64,000 nucleotides of DNA from Kribbella solani (GCF_014205295.1 NZ_JACHNF010000001.1:3286001-3350000), one strand, 5' to 3'. Shown: positions 32,911 to 41,326, counted from the stretch's first letter. The notes: generated from the letters alone by a model not told the origin. Numbers and translations: made by a program.

Positions 32911-33288
32911 ATGAGGAAGCTCGTAAGCGCGGTAGCCGCAACCGCCGCGGCGGCAGCCGGACTGATGGTGGCCGCACCGGCTCAGGCCTCGACAGCGTCG
33001 ACGGCCGCCTGTGACCTGGTGACGGCCAAGTCGGTCGGCTACTCGGCGTCGATGTTGTTCGTCGCCGTCGGCCTGGAAGGGTGCTCCAACAGCGTCACCG
33101 AGGTCCGCGTGGAGCTACAGAAGGGCGCCAGCGCATCCGGTCCGTTCAGCACGGTCGCCGAGACCTACGCGTACTCCGGCGGCGGCGCCTGGTTCGACGG
33201 CGGCACCGGCTGCGGGTACTACGTCGGCGTCGCGCACTGGCAGAACCAGACCGAAACGACGCCGACACCGGCGTACTACTGCAACTAG
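32911..33288 (+). CDS. Small secreted protein with four cysteines
   Basis: A 125-aa protein with an N-terminal signal peptide (MRKLVSAVAATAAAAAGLMV, cleavage near AQA-STA). The mature part is about 97 residues with four Cys (ACDL, LEGCSN, TGCGYY, final YYCN), enough for two disulphides, and many aromatic and Thr/Ser residues, suggesting a small beta-sandwich. The ATG at 32911 is preferred because GGAGGG lies 7 nt upstream. Its stop overlaps the TIGR03960 stop by 4 bp on the opposite strand. Function unknown. Confidence 0.7.
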   Translation: MRKLVSAVAATAAAAAGLMVAAPAQASTASTAACDLVTAKSVGYSASMLFVAVGLEGCSNSVTEVRVELQKGASASGPFSTVAETYAYSGGGAWFDGGTGCGYYVGVAHWQNQTETTPTPAYYCN

Positions 33289-35216
33289 ACGACCGACAGA
33301 GGTAGGAGCTTCTTGCCGGTGGGGCCGATCTGGATTTCGGTGCCCATCTGGGGGCAGACGCCGCAGTCGAAGCACGGTGTCCACCGGCAGTCCTCCACCT
33401 CGATCGCGCCGTCCTCCTCGAGTGAGTCCTGCCAGTCCTCCCACAGCCAGTCGCGGTCCAGCCCGGAGTCCAGGTGGTCCCACGGCAGTACCTCGGCGTA
33501 CTCGCGCTCCCGCGTGGTGTACCAGGCCAGGTCGACCGGCTCGTCGGCGAGCGCCTTCTCGGTGCTCTCGATCCAGCGGTCGTACGAGAAGTGCTCGCTC
33601 CAGCCGTCGAACCGTCCGCCGTCGCGCCAGACCGCCTCGATCACGCGGCCGATGCGACGGTCGCCGCGGGACAGCAGGCCTTCGACGATGCCGGGCTTGC
33701 CGTCGTGGTACCGGAAACCGATCGCCTTCGCGTAGTTCTTGTCCGACCGGATCGCCGCGCTGAGCTTCGCCAGCCGGGCGTCGGTCTCCTCCGAGCCGAG
33801 CTGCGCGGCCCACTGGAACGGCGTGTGCGGCTTCGGTACGAACCCGCCGATCGACACCGTGCAGCGGATGTCCCGCCGGCCGGACGCCTCCCGCCCGGTC
33901 GCGATCACCTTTTTCGCCAGGTCCGCGATCGCCAGTACGTCCTCGTCGGTCTCGGTCGGCAGACCGCACATGAAGTACAGCTTCACCTGCCGCCAGCCGT
34001 GGCTGTACGCGGCGGCGACGGTACGGATCAGGTCCTCCTCGGTGACCATCTTGTTGATCACCTTGCGCATCCGGTCCGAGCCGCCCTCGGGCGCGAACGT
34101 CAGCCCGCTCCGCCGGCCGTTGCGGGAGAACTCGTTCGCCAGCGTGATGTTGAAGGCATCGACCCGGGTCGACGGCAGCGACAGCGAGACGTTGCTGCCC
34201 TCGTACTGGTCGCCGAGGCCCTTCGCGACGTCCGCGATCTCGCTGTGGTCGGCCGACGACAGGCTGAGCAGGCCGACCTCCTCGAACCCGGACTGCTTCA
34301 GGCCGTTCTCGACCATCGCACCGATCGTGGTGATGCTGCGCTCGCGCACCGGCCGGGTGATCATGCCCGCCTGGCAGAACCGGCAGCCGCGCGTACACCC
34401 GCGGAAGATCTCCACCGAGAACCGCTCGTGCACGGTCTCGGCCAGCGGTACCAGCGGCTTCTTCGGGTACGGCCACGCGTCCAGGTCCATCACCGTGTGC
34501 TTCGCGGTCCGGAACGGTACGCCGGGACGGTTCGGCGTGACGCGCTGAATCCGGCCGTCCGGAAGGTAGTCGACGGTGAAGAACTTCGGGATGTACACGC
34601 CGCCGGACTTCGCCAGCCGGAGCAGCACCTCGTCCCGGCCACCGGGGCGGCCCTCGTCCTTCCACTCCCGGATCACCTCGGAGATCGCCAGCACGATCTC
34701 CTCGCCGTCACCCATCACCGCGGCGTCGACGAAGTCGGCGATCGGCTCCGGGTTGAACGCCGCGTGCCCACCGGCCAGCACGATCGGGTCCTCGTCGGTG
34801 CGGTCGACCGCGTGCAGCGGGATGCCGGCCAGGTCCAGCGCGGTCAGCATGTTCGTGTACCCGAGCTCGGTCGAGAACGACAGCCCGAACACGTCGAACG
34901 CGCGCACCGGCCGGTGGCTGTCCAGCGTGAACTGCGGGATCGCGTTGTCCCGCATCACCTGCTCCATGTCCGGCCAGACCGAGTAGGTCCGCTCGGCCAG
35001 GATGTGATCCCGCTCGTTCAGCACTTCGTACAGGATCTGGACGCCCTGGTTGGGCAGTCCCACCTCGTACGCGTCCGGGTACATCAGGGCCCAGCGGACG
35101 CTGACCGCGTCCCACTCCTTGCTGACCGAGTTCAATTCACCACCGACGTACTGAATCGGCTTCTGCACACCCGGCAGCAGCGCCTCCAGGCGGGGGAACA
35201 GCGATTCGACAGTCAT
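33285..35216 (-). CDS. TIGR03960-family B12-binding radical SAM protein
   Basis: A 643-aa radical SAM enzyme from the ATG at 35216 (GGAAG 5 nt upstream). The N-terminal ~190 residues resemble a cobalamin-binding region. The radical SAM cluster motif RGCTRGCRFCQAG (C-x3-C-x2-C) is near residue 275. A C-terminal CFDCGVC Cys cluster lies near the end. The family is paired with TIGR03936 (DUF2344) and associated with rne and ribosomal genes; its reaction is unknown. Here the partner is displaced to 21828-22661. No cobalamin riboswitch is visible upstream. Confidence 0.93.
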   Translation of the reverse strand: MTVESLFPRLEALLPGVQKPIQYVGGELNSVSKEWDAVSVRWALMYPDAYEVGLPNQGVQILYEVLNERDHILAERTYSVWPDMEQVMRDNAIPQFTLDSHRPVRAFDVFGLSFSTELGYTNMLTALDLAGIPLHAVDRTDEDPIVLAGGHAAFNPEPIADFVDAAVMGDGEEIVLAISEVIREWKDEGRPGGRDEVLLRLAKSGGVYIPKFFTVDYLPDGRIQRVTPNRPGVPFRTAKHTVMDLDAWPYPKKPLVPLAETVHERFSVEIFRGCTRGCRFCQAGMITRPVRERSITTIGAMVENGLKQSGFEEVGLLSLSSADHSEIADVAKGLGDQYEGSNVSLSLPSTRVDAFNITLANEFSRNGRRSGLTFAPEGGSDRMRKVINKMVTEEDLIRTVAAAYSHGWRQVKLYFMCGLPTETDEDVLAIADLAKKVIATGREASGRRDIRCTVSIGGFVPKPHTPFQWAAQLGSEETDARLAKLSAAIRSDKNYAKAIGFRYHDGKPGIVEGLLSRGDRRIGRVIEAVWRDGGRFDGWSEHFSYDRWIESTEKALADEPVDLAWYTTREREYAEVLPWDHLDSGLDRDWLWEDWQDSLEEDGAIEVEDCRWTPCFDCGVCPQMGTEIQIGPTGKKLLPLSVV

Positions 35217-35288
35217 AAGCACTTCCAGTCAGCGATCAGAGCGTTTACCAGACTAACGCCGTGGGTCGCGCACGCTGGAATCGCCGGC

Positions 35289-36032
35289 TCAGGCGAGGTG
35301 GGCGAGCAACAGCGGGTTGATGACGTCGGGGTGCGAATAGGTGACCAGATGGGCGGCGTTTTCGATGATTTCGAGGTGCGCGCCAGGGATCTGGGCGGCC
35401 AGCGGGACGACGGTTTCCGGTGGGACGGACGTGTCGGAGTCGGCCGTGATCAGGAGTACAGGGGCGGTGATGGCGCCGAGGGCGGGGACCAGGTTGGTGG
35501 TGCTCAGGGCCTCGCAGCAGGCGGCGTAGCCCTCGGTCGGGCAGGCGAGAAGCATCTCGCGGACGGGCGCGGTCTCGGTGAATTCAGGCCGGAACCAGCG
35601 GCCGAGAGTGGCGTCGGCGATCGCCTTGGTGCCCTCGGCCCGTACCTGAGCGGCCCGGTCGATCCACGGTTGCGGGGTTTCGGCCGGGTTCGACGGCGGG
35701 CAGATGAGCGCGAACCGGTGGAACCGCTCCGGCGCGTTCTCCGCCAGCCAGAGGCCGACCGCGCCGCCGAGGGAGATCCCGACGTACGAGGCCTGCTCCG
35801 CGCCGAGCGTGTCGAGCAGTTCCAGGACGTCACCGCCCAGGTCCTCGATCGTGTACGGGCCATCGGGCGCCTCGGACTCACCGTGCCCGCGATGATCGAA
35901 CGCCACCACCCGGAAGCGCTTGGACAGTACGTCGAGCTGCGGCGCCCACATCCGGTGGTCGGCGCCGAGCGACGAGCCGAGCAGCACCACGGGCGCCTCG
36001 GCCGGACCGGTCTGCACGTAGTTGAGTCGCAT
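35289..36032 (-). CDS. Alpha/beta hydrolase, 3-oxoadipate enol-lactonase-like
   Basis: A 247-aa alpha/beta hydrolase resembling PcaD, which opens 3-oxoadipate enol-lactone in aromatic degradation. It shows FDHRGHGES, nucleophile elbow YVGISLGGAVGL (Ser near residue 95), and late NAAHLVTYSHP with the catalytic His. No other pca genes are in the window, so the real substrate may differ. The ATG at 36032 was chosen because TAGGGT 7 nt upstream fits a leaderless start; a GTG three codons earlier is possible. Confidence 0.8.
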   Translation of the reverse strand: MRLNYVQTGPAEAPVVLLGSSLGADHRMWAPQLDVLSKRFRVVAFDHRGHGESEAPDGPYTIEDLGGDVLELLDTLGAEQASYVGISLGGAVGLWLAENAPERFHRFALICPPSNPAETPQPWIDRAAQVRAEGTKAIADATLGRWFRPEFTETAPVREMLLACPTEGYAACCEALSTTNLVPALGAITAPVLLITADSDTSVPPETVVPLAAQIPGAHLEIIENAAHLVTYSHPDVINPLLLAHLA

Positions 36033-36042
36033 GTCCCCCACC

Positions 36043-36498
36043 CTACGAAGTCAACGGCATGATCGTCGTGCGCCGCTGGTGCTCGAAGACGACCGAACTG
36101 CGGATGTCGGCGATCTCCTGCCGTTTCGCCAGCGCGAGGACGAGATCGCGCAGCGCCTCGGTGTCCTTGACCGCGACATGGGCGAGGAAGTCCGCGCCGC
36201 CGGACACCATGAACATCGCGAGCGTCTGCGGCAGCTCCATCACGTACGCCTGGAACGCGGTCGCGACCGCCATCGCCTGCGGCCGGAGCTTGATCGAGAT
36301 GATCGCCTGGGTCGACCGGTCGATCGCCTTCAGGTCGACGGCCGCGTGGTACCCGCTGATCACGCCGCGGTCGCGCAGGCCGCGGATCCGCTCCAGGCAG
36401 GTCGACGGCGCGATCCCCAGCTCGGCCGCCATCTCCCGGTTGGTCCGGCGGGCGTCGTTCTGCAGCATCCGCAACAGCGCCGTATCAAGTTCGTCCAC
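36043..36498 (-). CDS. Lrp/AsnC-family transcriptional regulator
   Basis: A 151-aa Lrp-type regulator from the GTG at 36498 (VDELDTALLRMLQNDARRTN). The winged HTH fills residues 1-60 and the RAM ligand-binding domain the rest. It is divergent from the DUF2000 gene with a perfect CCGAAC-N3-GTTCGG palindrome between them. It may also be cotranscribed with the hydrolase gene that begins 11 bp downstream. An upstream extension to 36735 gives noncoding-like residues. Confidence 0.9.
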   Translation of the reverse strand: MDELDTALLRMLQNDARRTNREMAAELGIAPSTCLERIRGLRDRGVISGYHAAVDLKAIDRSTQAIISIKLRPQAMAVATAFQAYVMELPQTLAMFMVSGGADFLAHVAVKDTEALRDLVLALAKRQEIADIRSSVVFEHQRRTTIMPLTS

Positions 36499-36520
36499 AG
36501 CTTCTAGTTTCGCAGATTCG

Positions 36521-36535
36521 CCGAACGATGTTCGG
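36521..36535. promoter_or_regulatory. Perfect palindrome between lrp and the DUF2000 gene
   Basis: CCGAAC (36521-36526) and GTTCGG (36530-36535) are separated by GAT. It lies 22 bp from the lrp start and 42 bp from the DUF2000 start, a likely operator for the Lrp regulator. Confidence 0.55.
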
Positions 36536-36577
36536 ATCAGCCGCCGATATTCCGTGCAGTCGGCTACCTTCACCGGC

Positions 36578-36988
36578 GTGCTGACGAACAAGATGGTCCT
36601 GGTGATCGCGAACGAAGCTCCCCTCGGCGAGGCCCTCAACACCGCCGCGCTGCTCGGCGTCGGCCTCGGTCGCCACCACGACGACAGCGTCGGCCCGGAC
36701 ACTGCCGACGGGTCCGGCGCGACGCATACCGGCATGTCGGCCTACCCGATTCCGGTACTCCGCGCGCCCGCCGCGAAACTCGCGTCCTTGCGCGCCCGCG
36801 CCGCGACGTACGCCGAGCTCACGATCCATGACATGCACCAGGTGGCACAGCAGGCCCGTACGTACGACCAGATGTCCGCGACGCTCAGCGGTACGAAGCC
36901 GGAGGACATCCAGTACCTGGGTCTCGCCCTGTACGGCCCGCGCGCCGCCGTCGACTCGGTCACCGGTTCGCTACCGCTCTATCGCTGA
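36578..36988 (+). CDS. DUF2000-family protein
   Basis: A 136-aa protein from the GTG at 36578, preceded by TACCTT 7 nt upstream (leaderless type). The domain begins KMVLVIANEAPLGEALNTAA and ends with GLALYGPRAAVDSVTGSLP, as in DUF2000 proteins, small alpha/beta proteins of unknown function. It is often found beside Lrp-type regulators, as here (divergent). Its last 18 bp overlap the sigma-factor gene on the opposite strand. Confidence 0.75.
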   Translation: MLTNKMVLVIANEAPLGEALNTAALLGVGLGRHHDDSVGPDTADGSGATHTGMSAYPIPVLRAPAAKLASLRARAATYAELTIHDMHQVAQQARTYDQMSATLSGTKPEDIQYLGLALYGPRAAVDSVTGSLPLYR

Positions 36989-37798
36989 CAGCTTCTCCGG
37001 GTTCGCGAGGATCCGGAGGGCGGTGATGCCGTCCGCGTCGCGGTCGACGGTCAGGATGTGCGGCCGGCCGCGGACGACGACATGCAGGGCCGGGCCGGTG
37101 ACCAGGTCGATCGGGGTCGCGGTGAACTCGGGATGCGCGTAGATGTGCGCGAAGAAGGTCGCCACCCGGTCCCGGCCGGTCACCGGTTTCCGGGCCGTCC
37201 GGCGCAGCCCGCCGCCGTCGGTATACGAAGTGGCCGTTGCCTTGAGCATCGATTCGAGCCGGGGCAGGTCGCCGTCCCGGGCAGCGGCGACGAAGTCCAG
37301 CAGCAGCCGGCGTTGTTCCGCCGGCGACGGCTGGAATCGCGGCTCGGCGTCGACCGAGCGGAGCGCCCGGCGGTGCAGCTGCCGGCAGTCCTCCGGCGTA
37401 CGGTCCAGGATCTCGGCGATCTCGTCGTACGGGAGCGTGAACGCGGTACGCAACACGTACACGGCCCGCTGTGGTGGGGTCAGCCGCTCCATCAGGTGCA
37501 GCAGCGCCATCGACACGTCATCGAGGTCGAGTACGGTCGCGGGCACCGGCTCCGGGAGCCATTCGCCGACGTAGCTCTCGCGGCGTGCCTTTCGCGTCCG
37601 GAGTACGTCGATCGCCAGCCGCGTCACCACCCGGGTCAGGTAGCGGCGCGGCTCGGCGACCTCGGTGCGATCGGCGGCGGACCAGCGTACGTACGCCTCC
37701 TGCAGCACGTCCTCGGTGTCGTGCATGCTGCCCAGCAGCCGGTACGCGAGGCCCGCGAGCATGCCGCGCGCCGACTGGTACTCCTCCAGTACGGTCAC
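36971..37798 (-). CDS. ECF41-group (SigJ-like) RNA polymerase sigma factor
   Basis: A 275-aa ECF sigma factor with sigma-2 (residues 8-75) and sigma-4 (95-150) domains and a SnoaL-like C-terminal extension. Three ECF41 signatures are present: WLPEP at 80-84 in the linker, DGGG at 194-197, and NPEKL (for NPDKL) at 266-270. In ECF41 the extension controls activity in place of an anti-sigma factor. The start GTG overlaps the carboxymuconolactone gene stop by 4 bp (GTGA), the standard ECF41 partner arrangement. Confidence 0.93.
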   Translation of the reverse strand: MTVLEEYQSARGMLAGLAYRLLGSMHDTEDVLQEAYVRWSAADRTEVAEPRRYLTRVVTRLAIDVLRTRKARRESYVGEWLPEPVPATVLDLDDVSMALLHLMERLTPPQRAVYVLRTAFTLPYDEIAEILDRTPEDCRQLHRRALRSVDAEPRFQPSPAEQRRLLLDFVAAARDGDLPRLESMLKATATSYTDGGGLRRTARKPVTGRDRVATFFAHIYAHPEFTATPIDLVTGPALHVVVRGRPHILTVDRDADGITALRILANPEKLSAIER

Positions 37799-38226
37799 CC
37801 GGCGAGATCCGGTTGCCTCCGGGTCGCGACGTTCAGACGGGTCCACAGGTTGATGGTGCCAATCGCAAGCAAGACGTTCGCGGCACCCTCCTCGCCGAAG
37901 TGCTCCACGACTCCGTCCCACGCCTCGTCGGGTACGCCGGTGCGCTCGAGGATCGTGACCGCATCGGTCAGCGCCAGCGCGACGCGTTCGCGCTCGTCGT
38001 AGAACGACGACTCCCGCCACGCAGCCAGACCGAACAGGCGCTGGCTGGTCTCGCCTTCCTTCAGGGCATCGGTGGTATGCATGTTCAGGCAGTAGGCGCA
38101 GCCGTTGAGCATCGACGCGCGGACCTTGATCAGGTGCAGCAGCGTCTGGTCCAGGACGCTCTGCACGTAGTTCTCCACGCCGTACACCGCTTTGAAACCG
38201 CGCGGCGAAACCTGGCTGAAGTTCAT
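37795..38226 (-). CDS. Carboxymuconolactone-decarboxylase/AhpD-family protein
   Basis: A 143-aa AhpD-like protein from the ATG at 38226 (GGAAG upstream, 5-nt spacing). The redox/catalytic motif is C43-x2-C46-x3-H50 (NGCAYCLNMH), as in alkylhydroperoxidase AhpD. It is the standard partner of ECF41 sigma factors and lies immediately upstream and overlapping. A predicted ECF41 promoter lies 21-48 bp before its start. It probably acts on a peroxide or another oxidant in the cytosol. Confidence 0.9.
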   Translation of the reverse strand: MNFSQVSPRGFKAVYGVENYVQSVLDQTLLHLIKVRASMLNGCAYCLNMHTTDALKEGETSQRLFGLAAWRESSFYDERERVALALTDAVTILERTGVPDEAWDGVVEHFGEEGAANVLLAIGTINLWTRLNVATRRQPDLAG

Positions 38227-38246
38227 CCGTTCTTCCATACCGACAC

Positions 38247-38274
38247 GACGGGCCGCGCCGCGGCGGGCGTGACA
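38247..38274 (-). promoter_or_regulatory. Predicted ECF41-dependent promoter
   Basis: On the minus strand TGTCACG (38274-38268) and CGTC (38250-38247) are separated by 17 bp. This matches the published ECF41 pattern of TGTCACA at -35 and CGTC at -10, and the element faces the partner gene and sigma factor. A second exact TGTCACA is at 38289-38283. Confidence 0.65.
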
Positions 38275-38293
38275 CTGCCTGGTGTGACAGCGG

Positions 38294-38806
38294 TCACGCG
38301 AGTACCGGCTGCGGTGCCCGTGCACGGGACTGGGCGACGGCCAGCAGGATCATCACCGCGGGGATGCCGACGTCGTACACGAGAATGCCGCCGCCATTGC
38401 CGGGCTGGTGGTTGCCGTACGCGAACCACTGGTGGACGTGGCCGATCGTGGCGCCCCAGAGGAAGGCCGCGGCGACCAGGCCGACCGTCAGCCGCTCGCG
38501 CGCGGAACCGGACGCGGCCCGGAACGCGGCGACGGCCAGCGCCAGGTTGGCGAAGGCGATCTCGAACTGGAACGGGCTCCTGGTGAAGCCGATCGTGTCC
38601 GCCATGTAGTCGCCGATGGTCAGGAACGACAGCGTCATCCACAGGCTGCCGCAGCCGAGGGCGGCGATCGCCCACCAGCGCTGCCAGATCTCCAGTCTGG
38701 CGGCCCGACCGTCGATGCCGCGAGACCGGAGCAGCGCTCCGGCGCAGGCGATCACGATCCAGAGCAGCGGCGTACACGTCTTGATCAGGTAGGTCGTGGT
38801 GTCCAT
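38294..38806 (-). CDS. Multi-span membrane protein (DUF6790-like)
   Basis: A 170-aa protein with about five hydrophobic helices, including ALGCGSLWMTLSFLTIGDYM and VGLVAAAFLWGATIGHVHQWF. The conserved histidines of IGHVHQW near residue 125 resemble DUF6790 proteins, which have no assigned function. It is divergent from the MarR gene with a 16-bp perfect palindrome between them, so it is the likely MarR target. The ECF41 unit lies downstream. Confidence 0.6.
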   Translation of the reverse strand: MDTTTYLIKTCTPLLWIVIACAGALLRSRGIDGRAARLEIWQRWWAIAALGCGSLWMTLSFLTIGDYMADTIGFTRSPFQFEIAFANLALAVAAFRAASGSARERLTVGLVAAAFLWGATIGHVHQWFAYGNHQPGNGGGILVYDVGIPAVMILLAVAQSRARAPQPVLA

Positions 38807-38821
38807 GACTTCAATCTTGCA

Positions 38822-38837
38822 TAGTTAATATTAACTA
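38822..38837. promoter_or_regulatory. 16-bp perfect palindrome, predicted MarR operator
   Basis: TAGTTAATATTAACTA is fully self-complementary and AT-rich in a GC-rich genome. It lies 16 bp from the membrane-protein start and 18 bp before the marR start. Confidence 0.7.
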
Positions 38838-38854
38838 GTCAACACTCCTGTACA

Positions 38855-39283
38855 GTGGCAGCTGTGGACGACGGACTTGGGGATCTGCTGCACCGGGTGG
38901 TCGCACTGCTCGGCGACGCGGCGCGCAAACACGGCGGCGAGGAGGGCGGCCTGACGTACAGCCAGCTGCGGCTGCTGGGGTCGGTCGAGGACGTGGAGCC
39001 GGCCACGCAGCATCGGCTGGCTCAGGTGCTCGGCGTTTCGGATCCGGCGGTCAGCCGGGCGTTGCGGCCGCTGGAGGAGAAGGGCCTGGTCCGCATCACC
39101 CAGGATCCGCGGCATGCTCGCCGGCGCCTGGTCGAACTCACGCCGGCCGGGCGGACGGCGTATCACACGATCGGCAAACCGCTCGCGGAAGCGCTCCGCC
39201 GGGCGCTGGCGGCGGAGGACTTCCCGTACGACCGCTATCTGGCCGACACGCTCCGGCTGGCCGAGATCCTCGAATCGTCCTGA
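38855..39283 (+). CDS. MarR-family transcriptional regulator
   Basis: A 142-aa MarR protein with the winged helix at about residues 35-105 (TYSQLRLLGSVEDVEPATQH; VLGVSDPAVSRALRPLEEKG; DPRHARRRLVELTPAGR). It has dimerisation helices at both ends. The start is GTG. MarR proteins respond to small phenolics or oxidants and usually repress a divergent gene, here the membrane protein across the perfect palindrome. Confidence 0.92.
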   Translation: MAAVDDGLGDLLHRVVALLGDAARKHGGEEGGLTYSQLRLLGSVEDVEPATQHRLAQVLGVSDPAVSRALRPLEEKGLVRITQDPRHARRRLVELTPAGRTAYHTIGKPLAEALRRALAAEDFPYDRYLADTLRLAEILESS

Positions 39284-39347
39284 TCAGGAAAGCTGCAGGG
39301 CTGCCGCAGGGCTCGGGAGATCTGCGGCGTCAGGAGGTCTGCAGGGC

Positions 39348-40070
39348 TCAGGAGATTTGCAGGGTGTGGCGGACCTTGGTCACCGCGGTTTCGGTGGCCG
39401 GCTCCAGCTCGGTGCCTTGCCCGGCGAGGATGCTCACCGACACCAGCACATCGCCTACGCCAGTGACGGCCGCCGTGTACTCAAGGCCGCGCTTCGAGCC
39501 GCTCGTGCCGGTCAACCGGAACGCGAACGGCTTCGTACCGTACGCGGGCGCGGTGATCTTCTCGACCTTCATCGACGTACTGCCCGCGCCCTTGGTCTTC
39601 AGCGACACCTTCGGACACGAGTCGACCGCTTTCGCGTACGACTCGCGCAGGTCGCCGACCTCGCCGGCAGTACCCATCGAGTCCAGGACGTAGTCGATGT
39701 ACGGACCCTCCTGGCCGCCGGTGAACGTACGAGCGGCAGTGGCCTTCGAGCCGGGCGCCTTGGTGGCGTTCAGGTACTTCACCAACTTCGCGCAGCGGTC
39801 ATTCGACGACGAGAACGGCTTCGTACCGTCGACCGGCTCGTCCTTGTCCACGGAGAACCCACTCGGCAGATCGGCCAGCTCGAGCAGCGCCTTCGTCAGC
39901 TGCGCCTCGGTCCGGGTCACCGGCACACCCGGATCGTCAGGCGTACTCGGGGCCGGGGTGGGAGTCGACGACGTACTCGGCGTGCCGGTGCTCTTCTTGT
40001 CCTCACTGCCACAACCGGCGAGCGACAACCCGAGAACAGCAGCAAGCGCGAAGGAAACGATCCTGATCAT
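39348..40070 (-). CDS. Secreted lipoprotein, unknown function
   Basis: A 240-aa lipoprotein from the ATG at 40070 (MIRIVSFALAAVLGLSLAGC). Lipobox LAGC is at residues 17-20, so Cys20 is lipidated, followed by a Ser/Thr/Pro linker (SSTPTPAPSTPDDP). The globular part has paired Cys (NDRCAKL, DSCPKV) like the extracellular sensor domains of some actinobacterial lipoproteins and PknH-type kinases. It lies downstream of rodA. Short repeats of a CTGCAGGGCT type follow the stop. Confidence 0.75.
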   Translation of the reverse strand: MIRIVSFALAAVLGLSLAGCGSEDKKSTGTPSTSSTPTPAPSTPDDPGVPVTRTEAQLTKALLELADLPSGFSVDKDEPVDGTKPFSSSNDRCAKLVKYLNATKAPGSKATAARTFTGGQEGPYIDYVLDSMGTAGEVGDLRESYAKAVDSCPKVSLKTKGAGSTSMKVEKITAPAYGTKPFAFRLTGTSGSKRGLEYTAAVTGVGDVLVSVSILAGQGTELEPATETAVTKVRHTLQIS

Positions 40071-40149
40071 GCGGACCTTCCGGAAGAGGCTCAAGGCGGC
40101 GAGCAGGGTGCAGCGTACCCGACCGGTCAGGTCGTCATCCGGGGCTGGG

Positions 40150-41316
40150 TCAGTAGCTGTGCGAGCGGAGGTGGATGTTCTCCAACAGGCCGACCGCGAG
40201 CAGGCAGGCGAACATCGACGAACCGCCGTACGACACGAACGGCAGCGGCAGGCCGGTGACCGGCATGATGCCGAGCGTCATCCCGATGTTCTCGAACGCC
40301 TGGAACGCGAACCAGCAGACGATCCCGGTCGCGACCAGCCGGCCGAACGCGTCCCGCGCGGTCACCGCGATCCGCAGCCCGCGGAACAGGATCACCGCGA
40401 ACAGCGCGATGATCGCGCCGGCGCCGATCAGCCCGAGCTCCTCCCCCGCGACCGTGAACACGAAGTCGGTGTGCTGTTCGGGGACGAACGCGTTCTGCGT
40501 CTGGCCACCGTGGAACAGCCCCTGCCCGAACACGCCGCCGTTGCCGATCGCGATCCGGGCCTGGTTCACGTTGTACCCGATGCCCTGCGGGTCCGTGGAC
40601 GGATGCAGGAAGGCGGTGAAGCGTTCGAGCTGGTACGTCTTCAGGACGTGCAGCTCGATCGCGATCGCCGCGACCAGCACGCCCGCGGTGAGCAGGCCGA
40701 GCATCCACCGTTTCGGTACTCCGGAGACCGCGATGATCCCGAACACGATCGAGCCGAGCACCATCACCGTACCGAGGTCCGGCTGCAGCATCACCAGGAT
40801 CACCGGGATCGCGGCGACCCCGATCGCCTGCGCGACGTCGACGGTCCGGGCGTTCTCGTTCCGGTCGGTCTCGCCCTTCTCGGCGATCAGCAGCGCCATC
40901 CCGACGATCACCGCCAGCTTGGCGAACTCACTCGGCTGGATCGACATGCCGGGCAGCTGAATCCAGGACCGGGACCCGTTGATGGTCGAACCGACCCCGG
41001 GGACCAGAACCAGGATCAGGCCGACGATCGAGCCCGCGTACAGCACCGGCGCCAGGATCCGGACCCGGCGATGGTCGGTGATCGCGGCGCCGACCGCGAG
41101 GACCAGCCCGATCGCGAAGTTCAGCGCGTGCCGGGCCAGGAACGCGTACTGGTTGCCGCCGGTGAGCGTGGTCCGGTTGTGGGTCGAGGACCAGATCAGC
41201 ATCGCGCCGAGGAACGACAGCGCCACCACGCACAGCACGAGGACCCAGTCCACGTGCCAGACCGTCGACCGGCGGTCCATCCGCGGCCTGGTCCGGATCG
41301 GGGTCAGCAACGCCAT
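40150..41316 (-). CDS. rodA: SEDS peptidoglycan glycosyltransferase RodA
   Basis: RodA polymerises lipid II into glycan strands in the elongation machinery. The 388-aa membrane protein has the SEDS features GSRSWIQLPGMSIQPSEFAKL, VMLQPDLGTVMVLG (catalytic Asp region), and GIMPVTGLPLPFVSYGGSS near the C-terminus. The ATG at 41316 was chosen because upstream residues are not family-like and would lie within mrdA. It follows mrdA by 10 bp, forming mreB-mreC-mreD-mrdA-rodA. Confidence 0.95.
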   Translation of the reverse strand: MALLTPIRTRPRMDRRSTVWHVDWVLVLCVVALSFLGAMLIWSSTHNRTTLTGGNQYAFLARHALNFAIGLVLAVGAAITDHRRVRILAPVLYAGSIVGLILVLVPGVGSTINGSRSWIQLPGMSIQPSEFAKLAVIVGMALLIAEKGETDRNENARTVDVAQAIGVAAIPVILVMLQPDLGTVMVLGSIVFGIIAVSGVPKRWMLGLLTAGVLVAAIAIELHVLKTYQLERFTAFLHPSTDPQGIGYNVNQARIAIGNGGVFGQGLFHGGQTQNAFVPEQHTDFVFTVAGEELGLIGAGAIIALFAVILFRGLRIAVTARDAFGRLVATGIVCWFAFQAFENIGMTLGIMPVTGLPLPFVSYGGSSMFACLLAVGLLENIHLRSHSY

Positions 41317-41326
41317 GCCCGGCTCC

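Noticed and set aside
35217-35288. Cobalamin riboswitch before the B12-binding radical SAM gene
   Set aside because: The upstream gap is about 70 bp and shows no B12-box-like sequence or long structured leader.
36971-38275. A longer sigma-factor frame starting near 38275
   Set aside because: The upstream part lies in the carboxymuconolactone gene in another frame; the true start is GTG 37798 with the GTGA overlap.
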